Translations under genes and position numbers: made by a program
Shown: one piece after another, positions 50,590 to 59,600 of the stretch
How positions within the stretch are numbered: position 1 is the first letter of the stretch
Layout of the letters: every line of letters begins with the position of its first letter
The notes under the pieces: model-generated
Seen by the model: only the letters and a program-made list of their open reading frames with translations
Database searches by the model: none
Told to the model about the DNA's origin: nothing
Assembly (NCBI GenBank): GCA_946534715.1
Contig: CAMNCW010000061.1
Coordinates: forward strand, 1 to 64,000
Direction of reading: 5' to 3'
Length of the DNA stretch: 64,000 bases
Source of the DNA: an uncultured Bacteroidales bacterium
Lineage (GTDB): Bacteria > Bacteroidota > Bacteroidia > Bacteroidales > Paludibacteraceae

Positions 50590-51126
50590 TTACAATTTTC
50601 TCATCGCCTCGCTCAGCCGGTACATCACAATACCCGCTGTTACCGACACGTTCATGGAATGCTTCGTGCCGTATTGGGGTATTTCGATACATTGGGTGCA
50701 AAGATCCACCACTTCTTGCTGTACACCGAAAACCTCATGCCCTAAAACGACAGCAACCTTTGTCCTTTGTACTTCCTTTGCTGCCTCTTCTAATGTCATA
50801 GAATCATGTGCTTGCTCTACGGCATATACGGTATAACCTTCTGCTTGAAGGGCTTTCACTGCCTCAATAGTGTCTTTGTAATAACTCCAGTTCACACTCT
50901 CTTCGGCGCCTAAAGCGGTTTTGTGCAACTCTTGATTCGGCGGGCAACAACAAATACCGCACAACACCACGCGCTCTATACGCATGGCATCGGCTGTACG
51001 AAAAACGGCGCCAACATTATGCTGGCTCCGCACATTATCCAACACCACCACCAACGGCAGTTTGTCTGCTTCCTTAAACTCCTCTATGTTCATACGACCC
51101 ATTTCGGCCGTGGTCAGTTTTTTCAT
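50590..51126 (-). CDS. TrmH/SpoU family RNA 2'-O-methyltransferase
   Basis: The 178-residue SPOUT methylase has motif 1 VVLDNVRSQHNVGAVFRTADA, motif 2 VVLGHEVFGVQQEVVDLC and motif 3 IEIPQYGTKHSMNVSVTAGIVMY, the knotted SAM site. It methylates ribose in tRNA or rRNA; the exact target cannot be read. Overlaps the RimM gene end by 4 bases and sits 3 bases before the U32 gene, giving a run of RNA-maturation genes. Confidence 0.93.
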   Translation of the reverse strand: MKKLTTAEMGRMNIEEFKEADKLPLVVVLDNVRSQHNVGAVFRTADAMRIERVVLCGICCCPPNQELHKTALGAEESVNWSYYKDTIEAVKALQAEGYTVYAVEQAHDSMTLEEAAKEVQRTKVAVVLGHEVFGVQQEVVDLCTQCIEIPQYGTKHSMNVSVTAGIVMYRLSEAMRKL

Positions 51127-51527
51127 AATGCAAAGGGTAAATGTACGCGCAAGACGCGTTGCTCTTCGTCTATATCCAGAATAAAATCTTCGTGCAGAGG
51201 CATCATTCGTCCGTCCGCAAGGGTCGCAAGGGTATTGATCGTACTTTCATCCACCGCCTCAATAACGCCGATGGTGGTCCATTCGCCCTCTGCGCTTTCG
51301 TCCAGAACCGTATATCCCACCAAATCCTGCCATGTTAACTGTCCGTCCTCCTCTTCTTGCAGGTCGCTGCGGAGCAGAAAACCCTCTTCACCGATGAGTT
51401 CGGAGATGTTCTCGGTTTTAAATGGCACAAACAACCCGTCGCGCAGTACGAAGACGAACGGCGGCAGGTCTTTATAATGTGTCCGGCGGATGATGCCGAT
51501 GGAAATCAAGTCGTTTGGGGTGATCAT
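51123..51527 (-). CDS. rimM: Ribosome maturation factor RimM, shortened N-terminal domain
   Basis: RimM helps assemble the 30S head through ribosomal protein S19. The 134-residue chain keeps the start pattern IGIIRRTH, DGLFVPF, the PRC-barrel region (LVGYTVLDES...IGVIEAVDESTINTLATL) and the end RMMPLHEDFILDID...RVLRVHLP. It is about 35 residues shorter than usual: the segment after RTH (normally GxxGEVxV plus a strand pair) is missing. It is still an intact frame, with 4-base overlaps at both ends. Confidence 0.85.
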   Translation of the reverse strand: MITPNDLISIGIIRRTHYKDLPPFVFVLRDGLFVPFKTENISELIGEEGFLLRSDLQEEEDGQLTWQDLVGYTVLDESAEGEWTTIGVIEAVDESTINTLATLADGRMMPLHEDFILDIDEEQRVLRVHLPFAL

Positions 51528-52018
51528 TGGCGTTGTGATATTTCCAGTTTACCTCCGTTGTTTTTTATTCTCAAATGCCGCAAAGCCTCTTTGCTGATCC
51601 CTTTCTGTGGCAGGGCATAGCCACTGGCTATCTCGTATTGTTCGCCGCATTCGGGGCATTCGGCGTGGATGCCGTCCATGAAACAAGGGCTCTTTTTCCC
51701 TCTTCCGGCGCAATAAGGACAAGCTAAATCAAACGCCACATATCCGGCGAGACTCACATAGGCCACAACGCCTCCGTAACCCCAGGCATCAACTACCGTA
51801 ATCGGTAGCATATACTTGCCGTTCTCGTAGTAGCCATCTCTGTCCACGGTGACATAGGCGTTCAGGTTCTCCGGCAGAAAATCCACAAACACCGTCCGGG
51901 TGTCAATTGCAATCCGAACAGGGTAAGCCGGTACGCTGCTCATAAAAGTAGAGCCTTCGCAGGATGTGAAGACCCAGAGCGCCAACGTGCAGAATGCTAT
52001 TAGTCCGAAACGCTGCAT
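51524..52018 (-). CDS. Rieske-like lipoprotein with CxxC pairs
   Basis: The 164-residue protein has a lipobox (LWVFTSC). The middle and C-terminal part follow the Rieske fold pattern, AYVSLAGYVAFDLACPYC and AECPECGEQYEIASGYALPQKGISKEALRHLRI, but the usual two His ligands are absent. Two CxxC pairs suggest a zinc ribbon-type site instead. Overlaps RimM by 4 bases and FKBP by 19. Function unknown; envelope location likely. Confidence 0.6.
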   Translation of the reverse strand: MQRFGLIAFCTLALWVFTSCEGSTFMSSVPAYPVRIAIDTRTVFVDFLPENLNAYVTVDRDGYYENGKYMLPITVVDAWGYGGVVAYVSLAGYVAFDLACPYCAGRGKKSPCFMDGIHAECPECGEQYEIASGYALPQKGISKEALRHLRIKNNGGKLEISQRQ

Positions 52019-52524
52019 AGATGAACGGTGTAAATGAGAGTAGAATAGGGCGGAATAAACGCCTGCGAGCCTTCCACACCGAAACCTTCTGCATTGCCAT
52101 AATCGCTGGTCCGGTATTTCTCCTGGTCATAGCCCAAATATGCCGGGATATAGATCTCTATATCTCCGTTGTTATGGATCTTGCGGCAACCCTCAATGAA
52201 GCCGGCGATGATGCCTTGCGTCGCAAAATTGAACGCCACGTTGTTACCGGCATCCACCTGGTAGCCGTTGATCAGTTTGAGCGTGTAGTCGCAAACGATC
52301 GTACTGGTGGTGTTCGGACGTGCGTCCTGCGGAGTCGGGTCTGCGATGATCTTGTATTGCAAGCCTGTGGAGGACACTTTGACGCCCTCTTTGCTCTTGT
52401 TGGCATTCAGCCAAATCTCGTTTTGCACTTTCCAATCCGCCCATTTGTTCTCCTTGCATCCGCTCAGAAAGAATGAACATACGGCGATTGATACAATGGT
52501 CAATATCTTTATCTTGCTATCCAT
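52000..52524 (-). CDS. FKBP-type peptidyl-prolyl isomerase-like lipoprotein
   Basis: The 174-residue protein has lipobox SFFLSGC and an FKBP-like domain: TGLQYKIIADP (typical opening), IVCDYTLKLINGYQVDAG, IIAGFIEGCRKIHNNGDIEIYIPAYLGYD (flap and active-site strand, matching VIPGWxEALxxMxxGxxxxxxIPxxLAYG), and IPPYSTLIYTVHL. It folds proteins at proline bonds in the envelope. Overlaps EnvC by 16 bases and the Rieske-like gene by 19. Confidence 0.85.
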   Translation of the reverse strand: MDSKIKILTIVSIAVCSFFLSGCKENKWADWKVQNEIWLNANKSKEGVKVSSTGLQYKIIADPTPQDARPNTTSTIVCDYTLKLINGYQVDAGNNVAFNFATQGIIAGFIEGCRKIHNNGDIEIYIPAYLGYDQEKYRTSDYGNAEGFGVEGSQAFIPPYSTLIYTVHLCSVSD

Positions 52525-53687
52525 AATTCGGGATTTAGAATGTTCTTGTCTTTGTATATTTGGAAATACAGTTCCGTTTTCTGGTCTTGTTCGGCATCGG
52601 TGTAGATAGTGCCGATAGCCTCTTTGGTATCTACTTTGTCGCCTTGTTTGACGTTCAGTTTGCTGAGGTTCGAATAGACCGTCCGGTAGTTTCCGTGCTG
52701 AATGATCACGGCATACGTACCGCCTACCATGAAGCAGCTGGTCACTTTGCCTTTATATACCGCGCGTGCTTTGGCTCCTGCGGTCGTCTGGAGGTAAATA
52801 CCCTTGTTGTCAATCGTTACCTGTGAATAAACAGGGTGTTGCTGTTTGCCGTAATGACCGCTGATCATACCTTTCTCCACCGGCCAAGGCAACCGACCTT
52901 TGTTTTCCTCAAAACCGCCGGCTATCAGTTTCTGCTCCTTGGTCAGAGAGGTTTTCGATGCTTTCTCCGTCTGTTTGCGGATCATGTCGTCGATCTTCTT
53001 GTTTAGCTCATTGACTTTCTTTTGCTGCTGTTTGAGTTGTTTACTCAGGTCTTTCTCTTTGGACTTGAGTTGGTTCAGCATGTTTTTCTGTTTGCGTTCG
53101 TCGCGTTTCAGGTTTTCCTGCTCTCTCTTGCGCGAAGTGAGCGCATTCTGTTTGTTGCTCTTGTTGGCGGCTAACAGGTTATTCTGGTTATCAATCTCCG
53201 CCTGTGTGTCCTCAATACGCCGTACTTGCTCCTGACGGTAGTGAGCAAACTCCTGCAAATAGCGGGCACGACGGGCTAATTGCTGAAAACTCTTGCTGCT
53301 CAGCAGGAACAACAGCGGCGATTGTTGCATCCGCGCGTAATGGGTCTGACGAACCATCTCTGCATAATCCGCTTTGTAACCGCTCAGAACAACCTGCAAC
53401 GAGTCGCGCGTCACTCCTAATTGCCGCATCTCCACATCCAAAGCCGTGATCTCGCGGTCCAAGGTGTTGATCAGTTTCTTCTGGTTTTTGATGTTCTGAC
53501 CTAACAACTGCAACTTATTGAGCGTGGCGTTCTCGTCACGTTTGGTCTGTTTGAGCATTTGGTTCGTCTGTTCGATCTCTTCTTGCAGTTTCTTCTGTTT
53601 CTTCTGCAAGTCCTTCACGCTCTCCGCCGCCCAAACAGGCAACACCATCATCGCCGCCAATAATACTATGTACTTATAACCTTTCAA
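52509..53687 (-). CDS. EnvC-type murein hydrolase activator
   Basis: The 392-residue protein has signal YKYIVLLAAMMVLPVWA, long coiled coils (about 25-255, rich in Lys/Gln/Glu), then a C-terminal LytM/M23 domain (about 280-392, GMISGHYGKQQHPVY...LNPELWIAR). The zinc ligands are degenerate: the HxxxD site reads NKGIYLQT and the HxH site TELYFQI. This suggests an amidase activator rather than a peptidase, as for E. coli EnvC. The TTG start 53687 lies in an AT-rich repeat; no in-frame ATG would keep the signal. Confidence 0.88.
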   Translation of the reverse strand: MKGYKYIVLLAAMMVLPVWAAESVKDLQKKQKKLQEEIEQTNQMLKQTKRDENATLNKLQLLGQNIKNQKKLINTLDREITALDVEMRQLGVTRDSLQVVLSGYKADYAEMVRQTHYARMQQSPLLFLLSSKSFQQLARRARYLQEFAHYRQEQVRRIEDTQAEIDNQNNLLAANKSNKQNALTSRKREQENLKRDERKQKNMLNQLKSKEKDLSKQLKQQQKKVNELNKKIDDMIRKQTEKASKTSLTKEQKLIAGGFEENKGRLPWPVEKGMISGHYGKQQHPVYSQVTIDNKGIYLQTTAGAKARAVYKGKVTSCFMVGGTYAVIIQHGNYRTVYSNLSKLNVKQGDKVDTKEAIGTIYTDAEQDQKTELYFQIYKDKNILNPELWIAR

Positions 53688-53728
53688 TTCTCAATTGTCA
53701 ATTATCAAGATTTTCGCTTGTCGAAAAT
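53684..53728. repeat. AT-rich repeat and ATTTTCG hairpin upstream of envC
   Basis: AATTCTCAATTGTCAATTATC repeats overlap the TTG start of envC; a 7-bp hairpin ATTTTCG/CGAAAAT follows at 53710-53728. Then GAGCGAAGCGAG-type sequence lies before the DUF4292 stop. Confidence 0.65.
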
Positions 53729-53767
53729 AATCGTTCGAGCGAAGCGAGATAAGAATTATCACCTCTC

Positions 53768-54331
53768 TTACAGCCACTTGCTCACATCAATCTTCGTATA
53801 TCGGTTGACGTCCAAGCCCACCATGCGTAGCGGCAGGTCTAACTTACGCGGCACATAATCAATCACCAATTCGATCGTCTCATCCCCGAAGGCATATAGC
53901 AATCGGCCTTTCTTGTCGCCGGTGGGCAACTCCGCAGAGCAGACCTCCTGCAATATATCCCAATTCAACTGAGGTTGCAGTTTGCGGTTCAGTTCTGCAA
54001 ATGTGGCTTCTGCGTACTGACCGTGTATCTTGTCAAAGCCTCTCATTACCAAAGGAGTAGCTTCAACGCGCATCATCTCCATGCCGAAGAGCGGCATGAC
54101 GCTGATGATGATCATCGAGTCGCGTACGGTCTGCATCGTCACGGTAGCCGACAACTTGTCGCCGTTTCGGCTGATCGTTGCGCGGGCACCTTGTATCAGG
54201 CAGGTATGCCAAGCCGGAGGAGCCTCTACTACAGGCTCTTCCACTACGGGCGTCACGGCTTTCTTCTTTGCCCCGCAACTCGCTAACACCACCGCCGCCA
54301 ATACTATCACTATATACTTATAACTATTCAT
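53768..54331 (-). CDS. DUF4292 lipoprotein
   Basis: The 187-residue protein starts at ATG 54331 (lipobox AVVLASC; the earlier TTG adds nothing). The body, DKLSATVTMQTVRDSMIIISVMPLFGMEMMRVEATP, with VMRGFDKIHGQYAEATF, is typical of DUF4292, distantly like LolA/LolB folds that bind lipoproteins. The order dut, TPR, DUF4292, envC is a common arrangement in Bacteroidota and suggests a role in envelope assembly. Overlaps the TPR gene by 8 bases. Confidence 0.85.
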   Translation of the reverse strand: MNSYKYIVIVLAAVVLASCGAKKKAVTPVVEEPVVEAPPAWHTCLIQGARATISRNGDKLSATVTMQTVRDSMIIISVMPLFGMEMMRVEATPLVMRGFDKIHGQYAEATFAELNRKLQPQLNWDILQEVCSAELPTGDKKGRLLYAFGDETIELVIDYVPRKLDLPLRMVGLDVNRYTKIDVSKWL

Positions 54332-55232
54332 TCTCAATCGCCTTAATGTGTCTCTCTATCTCCTCTCTGGTTTCCGCCGGCGCATTCCACAGCGCGCGTT
54401 TGAGGTAAAAGAGCGCCAACTCATCTTGTCCTTGCAGGTGCATGATCCATGCGTACGTATCTAAAAAAACAGGGTTGTTCGGTTGCTCACGGATCGTGAT
54501 CTCACTCATTCGCTCGGCGCGTTTGAGGTCGCCGCCATGTGTCGCCAAATGGTACGCATAGTTATTGAGCAGCATCAGGTTGTACGGATCCAAAGCTAAA
54601 ATGCGGTCGTACATGGCGTATAACGCTTTGGGCTTTGCTTTCGTTTTCTCCATCAACTCCAAGCGGAAAAGCAAAAAACGCATATTCGTCGGGTCGGTCT
54701 CCAAGTATCGGTCGATCTCCTTAATGGCTTTCTTGTTGTCGCCTTGCGCCGCATAAATCTGGTATCGAGAAATAGCACTCATGGCGTTGTAACCCGAACG
54801 CTGGTCAATCTCGTCCTGTATGTGCAAGGCTTTCTTCCACTGGCTATCTGCCAAATAGAACCGTTTGAGTTGCTCCAACAGATCTTCGCTGGCTGTCCCC
54901 TTGGGTTGTACCGAATAGGCTTTCTCGAAGGTCTTGTAAGCGCTCTCCATTTGCCCGAGACCTTGATAAATCACACCTAAGAAATAGAGCGTCTGACCGT
55001 CTTCGGGCTTGATCATCGTGCAGAACTCCAACAACGCATACGCGTCTGCATAGCGTTCTTCGGTGATAGCCTGTTTTGCGGCGTACCAATAGTAAGCAAA
55101 CTGTTGCTCCTGCTCTATGCTCAACGGCTGTACGTCCGGTGCTTTGGGTTTCTTTGCCGCTAATGGCAAAACCACTGTCCATAACGCCAGCAGCACTGCC
55201 AAAACACTTATATGTTTGGTTTTGATTGTCAA
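54324..55232 (-). CDS. Exported tetratricopeptide-repeat protein
   Basis: The 302-residue protein has a signal peptide (ISVLAVLLALWTVVLPLAA) and about six TPR units (YADAYALLEFCTMIKPEDGQTLYFLG, MESAYKTFEKAYSVQP, RILALDPYNLMLLNNYAYHLA, NPVFLDTYAWIMHLQGQ). It is a periplasmic scaffold for protein contacts. The start is TTG 55232 because no in-frame ATG precedes the signal. Lies between dut and DUF4292. Confidence 0.87.
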   Translation of the reverse strand: MTIKTKHISVLAVLLALWTVVLPLAAKKPKAPDVQPLSIEQEQQFAYYWYAAKQAITEERYADAYALLEFCTMIKPEDGQTLYFLGVIYQGLGQMESAYKTFEKAYSVQPKGTASEDLLEQLKRFYLADSQWKKALHIQDEIDQRSGYNAMSAISRYQIYAAQGDNKKAIKEIDRYLETDPTNMRFLLFRLELMEKTKAKPKALYAMYDRILALDPYNLMLLNNYAYHLATHGGDLKRAERMSEITIREQPNNPVFLDTYAWIMHLQGQDELALFYLKRALWNAPAETREEIERHIKAIENE

Positions 55233-55245
55233 TGTCCTGTCATTT

Positions 55246-55680
55246 TTATTTTCTTCCGCTATGCCCGAAACCTCCGGCTCCGCGTTCGGTCTCGCTCAGT
55301 TCGGTCACTTCCACTACCTCCGGTGTCTCGTGTCTGGCGATCACCATTTGGCAAACGCGTTCGCCCGGCTCGATTGTCTGCGGTTCCCCGCTGAGATTGA
55401 TGAGAATAACCCCCACTTCGCCGCGGTAGTCCGCATCAATCGTTCCCGGAGTGTTCAGTACGGTCAACCCACGTTTGAGTGCCAAACCGCTACGGGGACG
55501 GATCTGTGCTTCGTAACCCGCCGGCAACTCTATAAACAGTCCGGTCGGTATAAGTCGTCTTTCCATCGGTTGAAGCGTGATCGCCTCACTGATGTTGCAC
55601 CGTATATCCATTCCCGCCGCCTGTGCACTCTCGTATTTCGGTAGCGGATTACTACTCTTATTAATAATCTTCAATACCAT
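55246..55680 (-). CDS. dut: dUTP diphosphatase
   Basis: Hydrolyses dUTP to dUMP, preventing uracil in DNA and feeding dTMP synthesis. The 144-residue protein has all five motifs: [48 protein letters not shown] and [13 protein letters not shown] 55680 is preferred to a repeat-derived TTG at 55689. Confidence 0.97.
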   Translation of the reverse strand: MVLKIINKSSNPLPKYESAQAAGMDIRCNISEAITLQPMERRLIPTGLFIELPAGYEAQIRPRSGLALKRGLTVLNTPGTIDADYRGEVGVILINLSGEPQTIEPGERVCQMVIARHETPEVVEVTELSETERGAGGFGHSGRK

Positions 55681-55682
55681 AA

Positions 55683-55716
55683 CTATCAATTATCAATTGT
55701 CAATTATCAATTATCA
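55683..55716. repeat. ATCAATTATCAATTGTCAA repeat
   Basis: Direct repeats of the ATCAATT/GTCAATT type fill the gap between dut and the lipid kinase; the kinase TGA stop (55714-55716) lies inside the last unit. Confidence 0.75.
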
Positions 55717-56607
55717 GAATCGTTTCTCCACTAATACTCTCAGCCCGTCTTCCACGATGCGGATATGAATATCTTTCTCCATCTCCACCGGGTCTCCGTC
55801 CAAATGGAACGGCGCCACACTCTCGCGTTCCAAGGTGATCTCTTTTGCACGGATCGTGTCCATGAAATGGCTTCCGTCAATACTTCCGGCAAACAGCCGT
55901 AACGCCAGCGATGCGCTACCTAACAAGGCGTGTTCGGACATCAGCATAATATCCATCTTTCCGTCCTGAATACTGGCTTTCGGAGCAATCAGCGCATCGT
56001 TGCCCCATTGATTTGCGTTCGCAAAAGTGATCAGGAACGCTTTGTGCGTCACGTCTATACCGTCGCCCACCAAGTGATACGTCTGCGGCTGATAGGAGAA
56101 CACATCGCGGACGATGTTCTGCACATACGTCATGAAGCCGCGTTTGCTGCTTCCCGCGAAGTGATCTGCTATCAACGCATCAAAACCTGTGCCACATGTG
56201 CTGACAAAGAATTTTCCGTTCGCCAAACCGTAATCTACACTGATTGGCTCGGAGTGATTGATCATCTCTATCGCTTTGTTGGGTCGAGTAGGGATATTCA
56301 GATGATTAGCGAATCCGTTTCCGCTACCCATCGGGATGATACCCAATGCCGTCTGCGTGTCTTTCAGACCGCGGGCTACTTCGTTCACGGTACCGTCTCC
56401 GCCTACTGCCACCACGGCCTCAAATCCCATACGGGCATACTGATGCGCCATCTCTGTCGCATGGCCCGCATACTCAGTAAAGGCGATGTTTGGCAACCAC
56501 TGTTCGCCGTCCAACTGCTGCATGATCAACTTCGGCAGTTTGCGCTTGGCGCTCTGCGACTCCTTATTACCCGATACAGGGTTGATGATAAAAGCGATAT
56601 TCTTCAT
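55714..56607 (-). CDS. Diacylglycerol/lipid kinase (YegS/DgkB-like)
   Basis: The 297-residue protein carries the DAGK catalytic domain with FIINPVSGNKESQ, the ATP-binding VVAVGGDGTVNEVARGL and IPMGSGNGFANHL, and a C-terminal beta-sandwich (DGKMDIMLMSEHALLG...PFHLDGDPVEME). It phosphorylates a lipid, possibly diacylglycerol or a sphingolipid base; the exact substrate is unknown. Follows the M6 protease gene by 6 bases. Confidence 0.9.
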   Translation of the reverse strand: MKNIAFIINPVSGNKESQSAKRKLPKLIMQQLDGEQWLPNIAFTEYAGHATEMAHQYARMGFEAVVAVGGDGTVNEVARGLKDTQTALGIIPMGSGNGFANHLNIPTRPNKAIEMINHSEPISVDYGLANGKFFVSTCGTGFDALIADHFAGSSKRGFMTYVQNIVRDVFSYQPQTYHLVGDGIDVTHKAFLITFANANQWGNDALIAPKASIQDGKMDIMLMSEHALLGSASLALRLFAGSIDGSHFMDTIRAKEITLERESVAPFHLDGDPVEMEKDIHIRIVEDGLRVLVEKRF

Positions 56608-56613
56608 AATATA

Positions 56614-59600
56614 TTATTGAACGCGCGCGCCCGTGAGCGTATATACGGCCTCGCCGCGGATGATTACAATCTGTCCATCGATTATTGCCTTTACTGCCGC
56701 CGGCTCATTCGTCTCAACGCTCTCAACAGCTGTAGAGGTGCAATCCGGATAATAGGTGTAATAGGTTACACTGCTTGTGCCGCCTTCTCCCATCACACTT
56801 ATAGATGCAATATAAGCGCGTTTGGTCGTTTCAATAGTGATAGTGTTCGTCTCAACGGAAGGTGCTACTTCGAATGACATACCGCTTGCCGGTGTTTGGC
56901 TTCCTAATGAAGTCTCTCCTACCGTCACCTCCATTGTACCTGTATCCGAGCCAAATTGAGAAGCATTGATCTTCACTGCAGTTACATTCACGGTTGTAGC
57001 TAATGTCAGCGTCAGGCTTCCGGAAGCTTTGCTGCTTCCTAATTTGGCTCCTTGGACACCGGCATACACTTTCGTTCCATTATACCTTGCTATTCCGCTA
57101 TCGCTATCCACGATGTCGGCAGCAATGTCGGAGGACTCTTGGGTCTTGTCCGAACCGGCGGTTTTGAAGGTTACGGAAGCCACTTCGCTCTCGCCGACTC
57201 CTGTGCCCTCTTCAGTTTTGCTGAAGATAGCGTAATAATCTTGTGCTTGGGTTACGGTGAAGTCTGTTATCCAGTTTTCTGCTTTGGTATTATCCATTGC
57301 TAATGCCTCTGTCCACCAGCCTACAAACTCATAACTGTCGCAGGGAGCGCTTGGATCCTTCGGCATTTCGGCTTTTTCTCCTGCAATCACGTTTTGAGTG
57401 CTGAGAGTCTGACCGTTAGCAAAGAACCGGACGGTGTATTTCGGCTTTGCCTCAAAGATCACACTGATAGTACTTGTACCATTGCTCTTCTTTGCGTAAG
57501 TCACGGTCTTGGCATTTTGGTCTATCGTTACACCTTCGGTCATGCCCGTTTGGGTGATCTCTTTGAAACGATAGCCGTCAGCCGGACTTGCCGTTACTGT
57601 GATCGTCACAGCCCCGCCGCAGGTACTCAGTTCGCCGAAGTAATCCAAACTGAACGTACCATTCGCCGTCTCGCCCTTGCTTACGGTCACTGTGCTTGTA
57701 CACGGCGTGCAATTCGGCGAAGTGGTATAATATGTAGTGCTGCTCGATCCGCCATCTGCCGACCATGTGAATGTAATGGCATCCAGATACATAGCGCCGC
57801 TGTTTGAACGAACACCCACATAATTGTAGTCGCCATCAATCACCAGTTCGGTACTTGTCCCGCAAACAATCGTCCCGAGCAATTCGCCCGAAGCATTGCC
57901 GTATAAGTCTGTCGCGTCGGAATAGGCACTATTCTTGCCATAAATATCCAATGTACGCCCACTGGCGGTGTTGCTATTCCACGAAACGGTCACTTTTGTT
58001 ACCTTTCCGCCGGAAGTGGTGGTCACAATGCCAGAGTTGCTGTTATTAGACCGCAACTGGATAGCATCGTTGCTACCTGCGCTGTTTCCTGCATATACAG
58101 CATCCGAGTTAACCGTTTTTCCGCTCCAGTTAGAATAATTATTACCAGAAACACCGGTAGTTGCGCGTGTCAATTCATCTGCAACTTCTGTTGCACCGCC
58201 TCCTTCGCCTTCTTCTGTGTAGCTATAAGCTGCAAAGTAGTCTTGATTCTTGGTAGCCGTGAAGCTTGTTACATAACTCGGCTTCTCGGTCACATCGTCT
58301 GTCAGGGCTGCATCCAACCATCCGCCGAAGGTATAATCCTCGCAAGCCGAAGGAGTAGCCGGAACATTCGGCTGCTGACCTTGTTTAACGTTCTGAGCCG
58401 TGCCTACCAACGCGCCGTTGTTATAGAAACGAATAGTGTATGTCGGCAGCGCGGAGATAGTGATCTCATAAGTAGCGGTCTTGCCTTCGTAGGTAACCGT
58501 CACGGTTTGCTGACCAATAGTACTCATAACCGGTGTCGAAACGCTGGTCGGAACAACGGTCTTGCTGTCGCAACCGTCATAATTAGCCGTAACAACTAAT
58601 CCGCCGTAGTTAAACGTCTCACCTTCCGTGAATGCTTTCTTTACATTCGTCGTGTTCAGCGTGATACCCGTCAACTCACCCACACACGGCGGAGTACAAC
58701 TCGTCGTGTAGTCGCTGTAACTTGCTCCGCCGCCTTTGCGGTATAATTGCGGCAATAACATAGCCGCGGAGGGGTCGGAAGTATAGGTGGTGAAACGTGG
58801 GTTCGAGTTGTTATACAAGAATCGGCCATACGAACTTGTTGTGCTTTGAATGGAAGCATTGTTGTTTGAGATGCTAATCTCCCAAGTCATGGTGCCGTCA
58901 TTCCACGCTACTTTCTTTACTGCCGTTGCTCCCAGTTTGCCATTGGAAGAAGTCAGAGTCCAGACATCTTTGCTGCCACCTAACGTCAATTCGACAGTAC
59001 CTGAACCCAATGAACTGATAGTGCCGTTGCTGAAAGAAGAGGTTACAGAAGCCATTATTTGCGAAGAAATATCTCCGGCTGTTGCATTTTTTGACGTGCA
59101 GGCCATTACCAATACATCTCCGGCTTTTAGGGTAGAGGCATCGGTAACAAGTGTCCAACCTGTTGCACCGCCTTCGCCTTGCGTAGCAAACACAGCGTAG
59201 AATGTTGTCTGGCTGGCTGCGTCGCCTGTCTGAACATATGCCGGAGCGGTGCTTGCGCTCTCATAGTTTGCTGTCTTCGTCCAGCCTACAAACACTTTTC
59301 CGTCGCATCCTTCCGGCTCATTCTCCGGCAGTACTACCGACCCGGCGGTAATTGTCTGTGCAAACTGCACGCCGTTCGCCATCCACGTCAGCGTTACTTG
59401 CTTTTTGCCTTCCGCCAGAATCACCACGTCATCCGTCACATGCTCAATGCGGAATTCCTTCGTCGCGGCGTTATACGTAAAGCCTTCGCCGTAAACCAAC
59501 TCATTGTTCGTTCCCATTTCCACCGTCCAGCAACTCGGGTCAGCCAGCGTATAACCTGTTGCCGGAGTGATGGTCAGACTCAAAGCGGCATTATAAGCCA

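Noticed and set aside
52509..53000. EnvC C-terminal M23 domain considered as an active endopeptidase
   Set aside because: The zinc-binding HxxxD and HxH positions are replaced, which fits an activator instead.
55930..56877. Open frame of 315 codons antisense to the lipid kinase and M6 protease ends
   Set aside because: Crosses two well-supported genes on the other strand and has no promoter or domain.
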